A stretch of 64,000 bases of DNA from Trissonchulus latispiculum (taxonomy: Eukaryota; Nematoda; Enoplea; Enoplida; Ironidae). The translations under genes and the position numbers were made by a program. Positions 45,532 through 56,638 of the stretch are shown here, one piece after another. The DNA lies in assembly GCA_030248195.1 (NCBI GenBank), contig JASAND010020152.1:1-64000 (forward strand), read 5' to 3'. Position 1 is the stretch's first letter. The number at the start of each line of letters is the position of its first letter. Below the pieces are notes generated by a model. The model saw only the letters and a list, made by a program, of their open reading frames with translations, ran no database searches and had not been told where the DNA came from.

Positions 45532-45990
45532 TTGTAGTAATAACATTGTGCAGTTAATAATTGCATTGGTAGTTGTTGTACAGATTTTTGTGTTATGTAT
45601 GCTTATCGGAATATACCTAAAAAGCAACATTTCGCGAAAAACTCAAAAATATTTCAGTTTATATATACTAACTTTGTTGTTTGTGATTTTCATTCAATGA
45701 TTGTGTTACGTCAGTATGTCTATGATTTTTTGTTGTTCGGAGCTTTATGAACGGTTGATATCTGTGTAGCTTGCAATCTTGAGCGATCTATCTCTGGTTT
45801 TGCCTCTGAATTATTTTTATTTTTCTCGAATTTCGAAAGATTTCATAGACGATAACGGTGATTCGTGTTTGTTTTGCACTGATTGGGGCTCTGTGTAGCC
45901 TGTATTTGTAACTGTGAAGATCGCAGTTTCCGGCTATGGAACTCGATTTTCTCTCTCTGGCCTATTACTACGGATATAACGACTCCACAT

Positions 45991-46077
45991 GATGGCAACT
46001 TCAGCCTTCTAAGCTCCGATCCTGTTTAGAGTTCATACGATTTTGAACTCCTCCCGAAAGTTACTCTGAAGACCATC
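45991..46077 (+). ncRNA. Conserved 3'-region stem-loop, element B
   Basis: GATGG-CAA-CTTCAG pairs with CTGAAG-A-CCATC, enclosing GCTCCGATCC and the inner hairpin GAGTTCA / TGAACTC. Relative to A and C, the outer stem has a paired base exchange that preserves pairing. Confidence 0.55.
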
Positions 46078-46162
46078 ACAACCAAATCTGATTTTAAATT
46101 GTAACGACAACTATTTGAAGACAGCGTACAGTAATAGAAGTTTGAACTCTCAATCATTTTGT

Positions 46163-46699
46163 GTATATGTCGTAGTAATTTCTGTATTCAGTAAATACTG
46201 CATTTACTGGCCGATTTCAGTAAATACGGTATTTACTAGTAAGAATGGTATTTTCTTTAAACTCCCTATCTTTAGACGTAAATACCATTTTTACTGAAAC
46301 TCGTCCAGTAAATACTGTATTTTCTAGTAAAGTTTCTCTACGAAAAGTAATTAATAATAATTTTTTAAACTAATATTTTTAACTTCTGAAGTTTATCTTC
46401 ATGCACCCCCCTTGCACATATTGTGATAATGTGTATGACCTATCTTTTGCTTCTAAATATGACGTCGGCATGCCCTTTGAACACCTAGCCACACACAAAG
46501 ACAAAGGCATTTAAGGCAAAATACAGATTTTACTAGAAAATACAGTATTTACTGGACGAGTTTCAGTAAAAATGGTATTTACGTGTAAATATAGGGAGTT
46601 TAAAGAAAATACCATTCTTACTAGTAAATACCGTATTTACTGAAATCGGCCAGTAAATACAGTATTTACTGAATACAGAAATAACTACGACATATATAC
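46163..46699. mobile_element. Foldback element nested in element B, built of AGTAAATAC palindromes
   Basis: About 175 bp at the left (from TATATGTCGTAG, 46165) is repeated almost perfectly in inverse order at the right (to CTACGACATATA). Each arm contains three or four near-palindromes of the form AGTAAATACNGTATTTACT. The centre (46340-46510) is AT-rich and non-coding. TA repeats at both borders could be a TA target duplication, so this family may be Tc1/mariner-like rather than hAT-like. Confidence 0.7.
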
Positions 46700-47674
46700 T
46701 TTATACGCATGTTCACTAGTTTGTATAATCTGTTGTCTTGTTATTCTTCTACCTATTCGCTAGCGTTTTGTATTTATATTTGCCGGCTTTGTATTATTTG
46801 TTTGCTGTTTTTGTGAGAGCTCTGTGATTTGTATTGTAATTTTGATTCGTTTTGTGAATAAAGTGGTACTTTTGTTAGCTATGTAATCATATCATGTGTT
46901 TGTATACTTGTTTCGTCTAGTAATGTATCCCTTTCCCCAGATTCATTTCCCCTGTATATAAATACGTATGTTTCATGTGTGTATTAATTTTTCTTATTTT
47001 TGTCGGAAGATCGGGTGATCTTTGTTTTTCAGCGGCGGAGGAGAATCCGTACGCAATGCTTTAAAATTTCTATTTCGAAAATTCTTTTCTCTTCATAATA
47101 CTTTAATATTTCAATATTTAGCGTTACATTAATGCTTCGATTGTTGTATAGATTACTTTGTTAGCTAGGATTTTTCTGTATGTAGTAATTTAGTTAGGAT
47201 TGTATTTTGTCTGTGAATTATCTTTAGCTAAGTTCTTTGTGTTTGTCTGACTTGTATTATGTATTATGTTTAGCTAGGAATTGTGTTCAGGTCATGTATA
47301 GATTAGTTATGCTTTGTATAGTAGCTATGAATTGATAGTCTGGGTAATTGTGTGCTTGTTTTGTATGGTTGTAGTCTGTTTGGTGGCGCCGTGTATATGT
47401 GTATGTTTGTCTGAATGTTATACTTGTGAAATTTTGTATTTGTTGGTTTTATTATTTCCGTGTGTAGTTTTTGGGCTTCTATTCTATCTCGCCTTTTCTA
47501 TTTTCTGAATATTTGGTTTTCTACACTTGGTTGGTTGCATCTACCTACTGTCTTTCGGGTATCCTATTACTCCCTGCGTTTCGCTACTTTCGCCTGGCTA
47601 TGACTTCCATTTTGCTACCACTTTCAACTTTAATTCTCTTAACTTCTCATTGTAGTTTCTTTCTTGTAACCATG

Positions 47675-48050
47675 TGTTGAGAATCAACTAAATTAAGTGT
47701 TGCAACTTACTTCAAAAACAAACACTAAATTGATGGTTGCTGTTTGTACAGTCTTTAGTCTGTTAGCTACTTTGATCAGTTAGATCTGATCCATCACTTC
47801 AGTGTTGTCAATTGTCGTCTGGAAAGTGCTTGCCCTTTTTGTATTCTTTTATATCCCGTATGCCCTATTTTCTATGCCGGTAAAGAATTGTAACCTACTC
47901 CTCGCGATCGTAGTTTGGTAAGGTCTTTAGTTGTTAGTTAGGTAGGTAGAATTTAGGTAAATTATTAGAATAGGCCCGGTCTAGGAACCTGTAGTCGCTC
48001 CGCCTCTAGATTTCTACCCAGGTCCAGGCAGCTGAGGTAGGAATTTCACA
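47675..48050 (+). repeat. LTR shared by the B/C junction (5' LTR of C)
   Basis: It begins TGTTGAGAATCAACTA and ends GGAATTTCACA. Element B's 3' region abuts it directly on the left and C's primer-binding site follows on the right. Confidence 0.9.
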
Positions 48051-48512
48051 TATGGCGACCGTGAACAGTTTGACTCTGTCTGGTTGACCATCACATTTTC
48101 GACGAAAATTTCGAATTTTCAAATTTGCAATTTTGCGAAATTTTGAAATTTTTGATTTTTCTTATTTATTTTTCATGTAAATAATTAGTTTTGATTAGTT
48201 TTCATTAGTTTTTATTGAGTTTAGTCCTTCTTTTCAATTTTTCAACTTATTGAGAATGAGCAAGCCAGTACATAGTTATTCAGATTCCGCCTTGGAAACC
48301 GTGGTCGGGGGAACTCCCCGACTTCACTGCTGACCGACCCCACCCAGAAAAGTTTGGGGACCGACTCCCCCCCTCCGGAAATCCATTGGGGAGGCTTTGA
48401 GGGCACTCTACGAATTTTTTGAGCCGTTTTTGGGGAAATTTTAGCCACCCCCCCCCCACCCCCCCCCTGGGCTCCGGATTTCACATCAGAATTTGGGGGA
48501 GATTTGAGCTGA

Positions 48513-48645
48513 GAGGTGAAGGGTTCACTTTTTGGTGAACACGACACCACCCAAACTATAGGCTAGGTAATTTTATAATTTAAATTAATTATAATTCAAG
48601 CAGCAACGCCTACCTGGTTGACTCCCAGGGCTGCTATAAAAGCCA
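48513..48645 (+). promoter_or_regulatory. Conserved leader hairpins of element C
   Basis: The block GGTGAAGGGTTCAC...GTGAACACGACACCACC and the GCAGC/GGCTGC stem followed by TATAAAAGCC are the same as in A (16732-16850) and B. Downstream the leader has several poly-C and C-rich segments. Confidence 0.5.
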
Positions 48646-50329
48646 TAAACTAATTATAAATTTAGGTTTCTAAATTGTGAATTTCAGGTTCCCCCCTCTT
48701 CAAATTTATCAAAATTTTGGTTTATTAGTTTCTAAATAGGCCCCCCTACGCTGTATTAACGCGCTAGAGTGATATTTTTAGTTAGGGATATTTTTGGTCC
48801 ACCCCTAAGGACCCCATTTTCAAAATTTTTTTTTGAGTCCAAAAACTTAGAAATTTTTGGACCCCCCCTTCTGAAATTTTCTATACTGCTCAGAAATGAA
48901 TTCTCCGTGTTTTTCTGTACCCCCCCAGTAGGAATTTTCAAATTTTCAATCGACAGGATTTTTTCTAGGACCCCCATTTTGATTTTGAACTGTCGATTAC
49001 GTACATAAAAATCGAATTTTCGTAGGCCTCGATTTTTCTGTAAAAGCGCTTTGGAATCCGATTTTTGGTCATTTTAGCACTATTAGGTGGTAAACAAGCT
49101 GTGATAAACGTGCCCCCCATCAAAATTTCGATTTCGGTTCAAAAAAAGATAAAATCGATTTTGACCCAAAATCGTCAATTTTGACCCAAAAATCGACGAA
49201 AATTTCAATTTTTGGCCGATTTTTCTCATTTCAAGGGCTGATAACGATTGGATAACATCAACGCCATCACGCCAGACCTATAATTCGAAGATTTTCCGGA
49301 AAATGACCAATTTTCTAAAACCCCCCCTGTCAAAATTTTTTTTGAGATTCGAACATAGTCATTTTTTGAGCTAATTTTTGGAATTTGGTATTTGGATCCC
49401 CCTATAGGTTTCAGTAGGTGCTCCACTCGTTCCTGAGCACAAAAATACCAGATTTTGTCCAAATTTTGGAAAAATTTTCCATTTTGGCACCGATTTTTCG
49501 ATTTTTCACTTTTTTGGTCGCGGTGCCCCCCCTAGTGATTTTTCTATTTTGAGTATTTTCGTGGATTTTTGAGCATCTCTACGATTAAAACTACGGTCGT
49601 AGAACGTACCATAACTGCAGATTCCGAGGATTCCTGGATTTTTTGTGTTTTTGACCCAAATCGACCGATTTTTCAATTTTTGGTCTTTGACCCCATTATA
49701 GTTGATTTTTACTTTTGAACGATTAGACTAGTTTTGTACAAATCTACGGTTAAATCCACGAACGTAGAGCGTAAACACGCTAGAAGTGCTAGGCTTTGCT
49801 CGGATTTTTCATATTTTCGCCAAAGTTTAAGATTTTTTCCTTTTTGTCGACGTGCCCCCCCTGTGTTTTTTTTCTGATAACGCCTAATTTTCGGATCGTT
49901 TGCCAAGAACGACTAAAACAAAGGTCGTGGAATAATTCGTTGTGTCTTTTTTCTACGATTTCACCATATTTCCAGTGATTTTCCCCTAGATTTGACATTT
50001 TTTGTTGTGACCCAATAGTTGAGTTTTGATCATTTCATCTTTTGAGCAGATTTTTCGAAGTTTTGTTTTGGAATACCATCTACGACCTTACCTAAAGGCG
50101 CAGATAAATTGTACGAGCGTTTTCTGATATTTTGCGACGATTTTTTCTCATTTTTTGGACGACTTTTTTCCAGTTTTTGCGAAAAATTTCGACAATCGAT
50201 AATTCTGCGCGAGAATGTTTGCTAAGGCATAGAGAAAACTGGGATAACATTTTTGATCAATTTGCTGAATTACGCGCTCAAATCATTCCGGTAGTAACTA
50301 GAGCTCAGCATCGGCAGCATTTGCAAAAT

Positions 50330-50740
50330 ATGGCGGATATCAAAACTTATATCGCGCTTTTTAAAAGTCTGAGTCCCTACAACGGTAGAGAAACTACGTT
50401 GACTCCAGATGATTGGATCACAAGTTTTGAAGCAATTATCCGTGCTCATGAAATCCCTGAAGAGAAGAAACGCTCCCTACTGCTAGCTAAAATTGGGGAA
50501 ACTGTCCTTCATCGACTTTCTTCTCTTGGACTTCCAGATACGTATGAAGAATTAGTCAAACTTTTGAAGCTTTTGTACGAACCTGTGACAAGGACAGCGG
50601 CTGAGCATTCGAGAAATTTCTATGTACGCATTCAAAAAGAGGACGAAAAGGTACAAGATTTCGCCGCTGACTTGGAAATTCTTGTCCGAAAGGCTTTCCC
50701 GCTGGAGAAAATTCTAACCCTAGTCCCACTACAGTTTTGA
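50330..50740 (+). pseudogene. gag: Truncated gag, element C
   Basis: The ATG at 50330 (MADIK) opens the capsid-like domain. After RKAFP the frame enters a deletion junction and stops at 50738-50740. Compared with element A, about 0.94 kb is missing between 18864 and 19808 (A numbering), removing the end of the capsid-like part and the whole CCHC nucleocapsid. The sequence resumes at GGAGAAAATTCTAACC in another frame. Confidence 0.8.
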
Positions 50741-52116
50741 ATTCTAACCCTAATGTTTGTTCGGTTCTTTCTTCTCGCAATGTGGTGGATAGTTTAATGA
50801 AAACATACCCTAATCAGAAGACTATTTCGTCAGATCAAATTTGTTCAGTCTTCTCTTCTTATGCGGGCGTGTTAAAGTCAAATTTACCACCTAACCATCA
50901 ATTTGGACGAACAAACTTAGAAAATTCTCCAAATTTTTCGAATACGTATGTACGTACTAACATGGCATGTTCTACACAGCCAACTTTTAATGGTTTTTCA
51001 ACGCCAACTTCGAATACGTACGTACGTACAAGCCCTCCCTCCAATGTTTCTTTCCCAGCTAATGTTTTTCCTGGAAATTCAAAGCAATTTCAATCTCAAA
51101 TGGAGGAACGTGTTCTTTTCATACCAGATCAGCAACGATGGGTAAAATTGGTACCTATTGATGGTAGCCAGGTCGACAAGCGTAATGCACTTTTTCTTCG
51201 ACCAATTCCACCAAATTCAAGGGTAACCAGTCAAGCCAATTGCAATCAGGCAAATTCTTTTTCTGGTCTAACGTTTCGGAATACACGTTTCCAAAATCAG
51301 AACGCTGGCTTTAGGCCAATGAATTTTCAGCAACCTAGGTTTTTACTTGCAAATTTTCGGTATAACTTCCCTTTTCAGAGGCAACAGCCTAGATTTTCGA
51401 ATGCGTCTACAGTTTTTTCTGCTAGGAATAATTTTGGATTTGCTCCTCGACCTATTGCCACGAACGGGCGCAGCTGCGAAAATCAAGCGTTTTCCTTTGG
51501 ACCTCGCGTGGTTTTCCCATCTGCAAATGCCCACCTGCCAAATTTAGGGACGAGTACACCCAGATCACTAAATCAAGGGGTGCCTTCAGGAGCGAACTTT
51601 TTGGCTCGCCACTCGAGGGTTACCAAGCATAACGGTGAGTCTGGTCAACAGGAAAAGACGGATGCCTCTGACTACCATATAAAAAGTCACGCGCCAACTC
51701 AAATTCCTAGGAATAACAAGTCATCAAGTGACCCTGGTTACAGGCTAAGAATGCTTAGAAGTTTAGATGAGGCATCCACCCAAGTTCAAGAAGCAGATAT
51801 ACAAGGAAAAAGCCAAGAAACTGAGGAAGAACTCAGTAAAGAACAGGGAGTAGGAACTTCAAAAGGAAAACGGGTACGTAAGAAGAATCAGCAGTTGAAA
51901 AGCAAGATAAAGCATAAGGTGTTGGACCCAGATTTTCCAGACAAATTCCTTTTTGAAGATGTTTTGCTTTCTTATTCGGATGCGTCAAAAACTGAGGAAA
52001 GTTCTGCGACTAGTTCCGATTCTGAATCTGAATCTGTTGACAAACATCGGTTTGCTATCAACAGCCACAAAAGGCACCAAAGTCTGAGCCGATTTTCAAT
52101 AATCGAAATTATTTAA
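50741..52116 (+). pseudogene. gag: gag C-terminal region, element C
   Basis: This long open frame (about 455 codons) lies downstream of the deletion and has no ATG at its beginning. It is rich in Asn, Ser, Pro, Phe and Arg; it contains two NTYVRT motifs, NAGFRP/QPRF repeats and an acidic Ser-rich end. It ends in TAA at 52114-52116, overlapping the pol start. In an intact relative it would be the C-terminal half of gag; its role beyond capsid and nucleocapsid is unknown. Confidence 0.65.
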
Positions 52117-55100
52117 TGGCTTTTGCTCAAGGTGATAAGTATTTTGTAGGAGCTCAAGCAAAAATTCCACCTATTCATTCACCTGTGGTTGTAGTGTCTG
52201 TCTCTGGCTTAAATACTTTAGCATTACTTGATACTGGAGCGAATATCTCCGTCATTTCGAAAAGCTTTATAGAACATTTGCAAAGAAAGGCACCAGAGGC
52301 ACTCACGCCAGGTGAGCGACGTTTTGCTTCAGCTACTGCAGCCAATGGAACTCCTATTGATTTTTCGGGTTCAGTCAAATTGAAATTGTCCTTTCAAGGA
52401 TATATTTGGCCTCATGAATTTCTAATTAGCGAGCATTGTCCATACGACGTTTTACTGGGTTCCGATTTTCTTTCCACTTATAATTGGTCTATGTTACTTG
52501 GCAGACATTCAATCTACCATCCTCTTTTCAAAGAAGTACCCCTTCTGGGCGCACCTCAATTGGATAGTATTTTACAAATTGTGGGAAAAGAAGCCCCAAA
52601 AGTGTCCAATATTTTTCTGCGAATAGGAGTGTGCATACCACCTAATTCAGAAGCTTGGGTACCAATATCTTGTGAAGCGAATCAAACAACTACAGATATT
52701 GAAGAAGAAGACGAGGTTCTTGCTGCCATACGTACTTATGCATCTGAAGTGAAACCACAGACAGCTCCTTGGCCTTCACGTTTTGCAGATCCACCTAAAA
52801 TGGTTCGAAATTCCACTAAAATATTGGAAAAATATAACTGCTACGTGGTCCCTGGTATCATTTCAGGCGAAAATCAAACGCAATACGTTCGAATGTGGAA
52901 TTTGGCCCCAGAGCCATTGGATTTAAGACCAGGTATGCGTTTAGCTTACGCTGATGACCTCGTTTCAGTTCAGAACCCAAAAGGCAAGGAAGCTTTTCTA
53001 CATATGGGTGAAAATTGGTTCGAGCAGGAGTACGTATGTGAGTCAGACCTTGTTTCGGGAGAAAACCCACAAGTAAATTCTGCCATTCATAATTCCAACT
53101 TAAAGGATACTATATTGGAGGAAGAAAAGGTATCACCTAAACAGAATAAAGTCTTAACACCAGACGAACAATACGAACAGTTTCTCAAGGAAGCCCAACT
53201 GGATAAGTTTGAATGTACAGAAAAGAGTAAAGATAGATTCAAGGAACTTCTACGTAAGTACGTACATGTTTTTGCAACACCGGACAATTTAGGAAAATGT
53301 ACTACAGGACAACATCTAATTGACACTGGCATGGGAGGACCAGTAACGGCTAAGGCATATAGGGTAAATCCAAACGAAAGACTCCAAATCGAAGAACATA
53401 TTCGGAAGATGCTGGAACAAGGGATTTGCTCTCCATCAGACAGTCAATGGTCATCTCCATGTATGTTGGTAGGGAAGAAGGATGGAACTACCAGGTTTGT
53501 TATTGACTACAGAAACCTAAACAAGATCACTAGGAAAGATCGTTATCCATTACCTAAGATCGATGAAATCCTAGATATGTTCAGTAAGGGAAAATTCTTT
53601 TCTACGTTAGATCTTAACAGTGGGTACTGGCAGATAGAAATGTTTCCACCTCATAAAGAGAAAACTGCATTCATTTCGCATATGGGACTTTTTCATTTTA
53701 ACGTAATGCCCTTTGGTCTCACAAATGCTCCCGCCACTTTTCAGCGCATAATGGAGCGTATTTTTACGGAATTACCAGTTTACATCGATGATTTGCTAAT
53801 CCCTTCAAACGATGAAGAACATCACTTAAAAATGCTGGAAATTGTTTTTCAAAAACTTAGCGATCATGGACTTCGTTTGAAGATGAAAAAGTGTGTGTTT
53901 TTCCGTACGAGGGTTGAATATCTTGGGCATTTTATATCTGATAAAGGCATTGAAACTGATTCCCGTAAAGTCACTGCAGTTCAAAATTTCCCTGTACCTA
54001 GAACAATTAAGCAGCTACGTGGATTTTTAGGTATGGCTGGATATTATAGGCGATTTATTAGTAATTTTAGTACCATTGCTGGACCTTTGAATAATTTGTT
54101 GAAGAAACAAGAGAGTTTTCATTGGACAGATGATTGCCAAACAGCTTTTGAGAACTTGAAAAAGGCACTAACGAATGCACCTGTTTTGGCATACCCAAAT
54201 TGGGATAATCCATTTTTATTAACAACTGATGCAAGTATTCAAGGTCTCGGTGCAGTACTAGAGCAAGCTCAAGAAGGTGAATCTAGACCAAAACCAATAG
54301 CTTACGCTAGTAGATCTTTAGTGGGTGCTGAAAGGAAATACGAAATTTACGAACTAGAAGGACTAGCCGTAGTATGGGCATGTAAACATTTCCAACATTA
54401 CCTACGTCACCGACAATTTACTCTGTATACCGATAACGAGGCTCTTAAGTACATCTTCACTTGTCCAAAACGACAAGGTAATAGCAGATTAGCTAAGTGG
54501 CACATAGCACTGCAAGAGTACAAATTCACAGCGTTACATCGGAGAGGTGTTGACAATCCAGTAGCAGACGCTCTTTCGCGTAATCCAAAGTCCAAGGACA
54601 ACTTTTTGGCTGACATTGCGACGGCGGATTCACGATTGCAGCAAGTACGTACGCAAAACAACAATACTGAAGCTACATCTGAAAACGAAGAAGAGTTTGA
54701 CGTAACCGAAGACATGTATCCACCTGTATTTTCTATTGAAAAATTTTCAGACGAAAGTTGGATTCAAGCTTTGAATGAAGATCCTGAATTTGGTCCTTTA
54801 AAAGACTATATGGAAACGGGACGTTTAACAACTGATGAAAAAGTTTGGCGTTTAATTCGTCTCGAGGATGATTTCGTGCTTGAAAACGGGATTTTGTATA
54901 GACATCACATAGACGCGCATGGACGTAGACGATATGCGTTACCTAGAACTACCTGTGTACCTCAGAAGTATCGAAATTACATCCTGTATCAGTATCATAG
55001 TGCACCAGATACTGGAGGACACTTAGGTGTACCCCAAACTATTTATAAGATAGCTACGAAGTATTATTGGCCGACTTTATCAACAGACGTGACTAGATAC

Positions 55101-56363
55101 GTACGTAATTGTATAGTATGCAATAAATTTACGATTGGTCCAAGAAGTCCACAGGCTCCTATGAAGCCCTATCCACCTGTCACTAAGCCATTCGAAAGGA
55201 TCTACCTAGACGTTTGTCATTTTCCTACGAGTAAGAATCAAAAGGTCTGTGTTCTCGTTTTGATAGATCAGTTGACGCGTTGGGCAGAAGCTTGGCCCTT
55301 AAGGAATGAAAAGTCAGAAACGCTAATACGTACGCTTTTATACGAGTTTGTCTTACGCTATGGTGTACCTAAGGAAGTAGTAACAGATCAAGGACCTAAT
55401 TTTCAATCCGAAGTGACTAATACATTCTTTAAGTTGCTAGGAACTACTAAGTTACGTACGACGGCATATCATCCACAATCTAACGGACTTGTAGAACGGG
55501 TTAACGGTACTATACGTGAAATTATTAAGAAGTATATAGATACGTCACAAAAGGACTGGGACATGAAACTCGCTTTTGCTATGCACGCTTATCGAACATC
55601 TTTTCATTCGACGATACAGGATACTCCGTATTTTCTACTTTTTGGTCGTGATTGCACTGTCCCTGAAGATTTACTTTTCGACAAACTTGATAAACCTGTG
55701 ACTTCTTTGAATGCGTACAAAACGTCAGCGATGCGTCAATTAACGGAGAATTGGGAATTAACTGCTAGGATCATCAAGGATAAGAGTGAGCTAGTTAAGC
55801 AAAGGTACGATCAGAAAGTACGTATAAAGCATTTTGAAGTAGGACAGCTAGTTATGCGAAATATTTCACAAGTACCTGTACCACAAGGACATATGGCTAA
55901 ATTAGCTCCAAAATATGACGGACCATTTCGCATTGTGGAACGGATTTCAGAGCAAAATGTTCGGTTAAGATGCCTACAGACAGGAAAGATTAGTAAACCA
56001 ATTCATGTAAATCGACTAAAGAAGTTACCAGATGTCCATCCAGAATATACTGAAGATACAGTAGAACAATTTCAAGATCTGGAATTTGAAAAGCCTGAGG
56101 AAAAGGCTTCGCCCGGTGTAGTGGAAAAGCAAGGGGATAGTAACGGCGAATTAGAAGAACAAGTACAAGCTGATACAAATGAAATGGAACATCACGAAAC
56201 AACTAATATTGATGTGACTAACACAGACGAACAAGACGAAACTGCTAGTGTAGAATATGTAGTAGTAGCAACACCATCTAGCACTAAAGCACCAGATGCA
56301 CATGCACTTATGGCACCTGTAGGAACCTTGTTTTCATTCGATAAAGTCAGATTTTTAATTTGA
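52116..56363 (+). CDS. pol: Pol polyprotein of element C (protease-RT-RNase H-integrase), 1415 aa
   Basis: The domain order is Ty3-type. The aspartic protease DTGA is at residue 39-42. Reverse transcriptase has YIDD at 556-559, and RNase H has its first Asp (TDAS) at 705. The integrase zinc finger is H961, H969, C999, C1002. The integrase DDE triad is D1032, D1091, E1127 with 35 residues between the last two. A GPF module is near 1269-1271, and an acidic Glu/Asp/Thr-rich tail ends the protein. No chromodomain is evident. The frame is uninterrupted. The ATG overlaps the gag stop by one base (TAATG); the pol frame is -1 relative to gag and is open only about 75 nt upstream, without a classical slippery heptamer. 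The protein would replicate and integrate the element's cDNA if supplied with working gag. Confidence 0.92.
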   Translation: MAFAQGDKYFVGAQAKIPPIHSPVVVVSVSGLNTLALLDTGANISVISKSFIEHLQRKAPEALTPGERRFASATAANGTPIDFSGSVKLKLSFQGYIWPHEFLISEHCPYDVLLGSDFLSTYNWSMLLGRHSIYHPLFKEVPLLGAPQLDSILQIVGKEAPKVSNIFLRIGVCIPPNSEAWVPISCEANQTTTDIEEEDEVLAAIRTYASEVKPQTAPWPSRFADPPKMVRNSTKILEKYNCYVVPGIISGENQTQYVRMWNLAPEPLDLRPGMRLAYADDLVSVQNPKGKEAFLHMGENWFEQEYVCESDLVSGENPQVNSAIHNSNLKDTILEEEKVSPKQNKVLTPDEQYEQFLKEAQLDKFECTEKSKDRFKELLRKYVHVFATPDNLGKCTTGQHLIDTGMGGPVTAKAYRVNPNERLQIEEHIRKMLEQGICSPSDSQWSSPCMLVGKKDGTTRFVIDYRNLNKITRKDRYPLPKIDEILDMFSKGKFFSTLDLNSGYWQIEMFPPHKEKTAFISHMGLFHFNVMPFGLTNAPATFQRIMERIFTELPVYIDDLLIPSNDEEHHLKMLEIVFQKLSDHGLRLKMKKCVFFRTRVEYLGHFISDKGIETDSRKVTAVQNFPVPRTIKQLRGFLGMAGYYRRFISNFSTIAGPLNNLLKKQESFHWTDDCQTAFENLKKALTNAPVLAYPNWDNPFLLTTDASIQGLGAVLEQAQEGESRPKPIAYASRSLVGAERKYEIYELEGLAVVWACKHFQHYLRHRQFTLYTDNEALKYIFTCPKRQGNSRLAKWHIALQEYKFTALHRRGVDNPVADALSRNPKSKDNFLADIATADSRLQQVRTQNNNTEATSENEEEFDVTEDMYPPVFSIEKFSDESWIQALNEDPEFGPLKDYMETGRLTTDEKVWRLIRLEDDFVLENGILYRHHIDAHGRRRYALPRTTCVPQKYRNYILYQYHSAPDTGGHLGVPQTIYKIATKYYWPTLSTDVTRYVRNCIVCNKFTIGPRSPQAPMKPYPPVTKPFERIYLDVCHFPTSKNQKVCVLVLIDQLTRWAEAWPLRNEKSETLIRTLLYEFVLRYGVPKEVVTDQGPNFQSEVTNTFFKLLGTTKLRTTAYHPQSNGLVERVNGTIREIIKKYIDTSQKDWDMKLAFAMHAYRTSFHSTIQDTPYFLLFGRDCTVPEDLLFDKLDKPVTSLNAYKTSAMRQLTENWELTARIIKDKSELVKQRYDQKVRIKHFEVGQLVMRNISQVPVPQGHMAKLAPKYDGPFRIVERISEQNVRLRCLQTGKISKPIHVNRLKKLPDVHPEYTEDTVEQFQDLEFEKPEEKASPGVVEKQGDSNGELEEQVQADTNEMEHHETTNIDVTNTDEQDETASVEYVVVATPSSTKAPDAHALMAPVGTLFSFDKVRFLI

Positions 56364-56638
56364 ACATCTTGTACGGCACTATTTCTGCACAACTGTAAGC
56401 AATGTTGTCGCCTTTCAACGGTTTTTCTCTTGAAAGTTCAAATTTCTTGACCCTTTCTCTTTTCGATGTTTCTTAAAAGTTTTCTTGGTATTTGGTGATT
56501 TAAATTTTTCTCCTCTTTTCACCTCAACTTTTTTTTCTGTTTTAGGAAATTTTTATGTCACTTGTTTTGTTTTCTATTTAGTCCTAATTTTGTATTGGTT
56601 TCTGGCCTTCTCTGATCAGTGGTCTCAAAGTCTCTGCT

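Larger units (their letters stand above)
36864..47674 (+). mobile_element. LTR retrotransposon B (Ty3/mdg1-like), decayed, lacking its own 3' LTR
   Basis: The 5' LTR ends CTGAGGATTAACA at 37243; its start (36864, TG) is estimated from the 379-bp length of the related LTRs. Gag and pol follow with several stops and frameshifts. A nested MITE (40326-40725) and a nested foldback element (46163-46699) interrupt it. Its 3' region is homologous to A and C up to ACCATG (47674), where it runs straight into the LTR of element C without the polypurine tract and about 165 bp that precede it in A and C. Confidence 0.8.
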
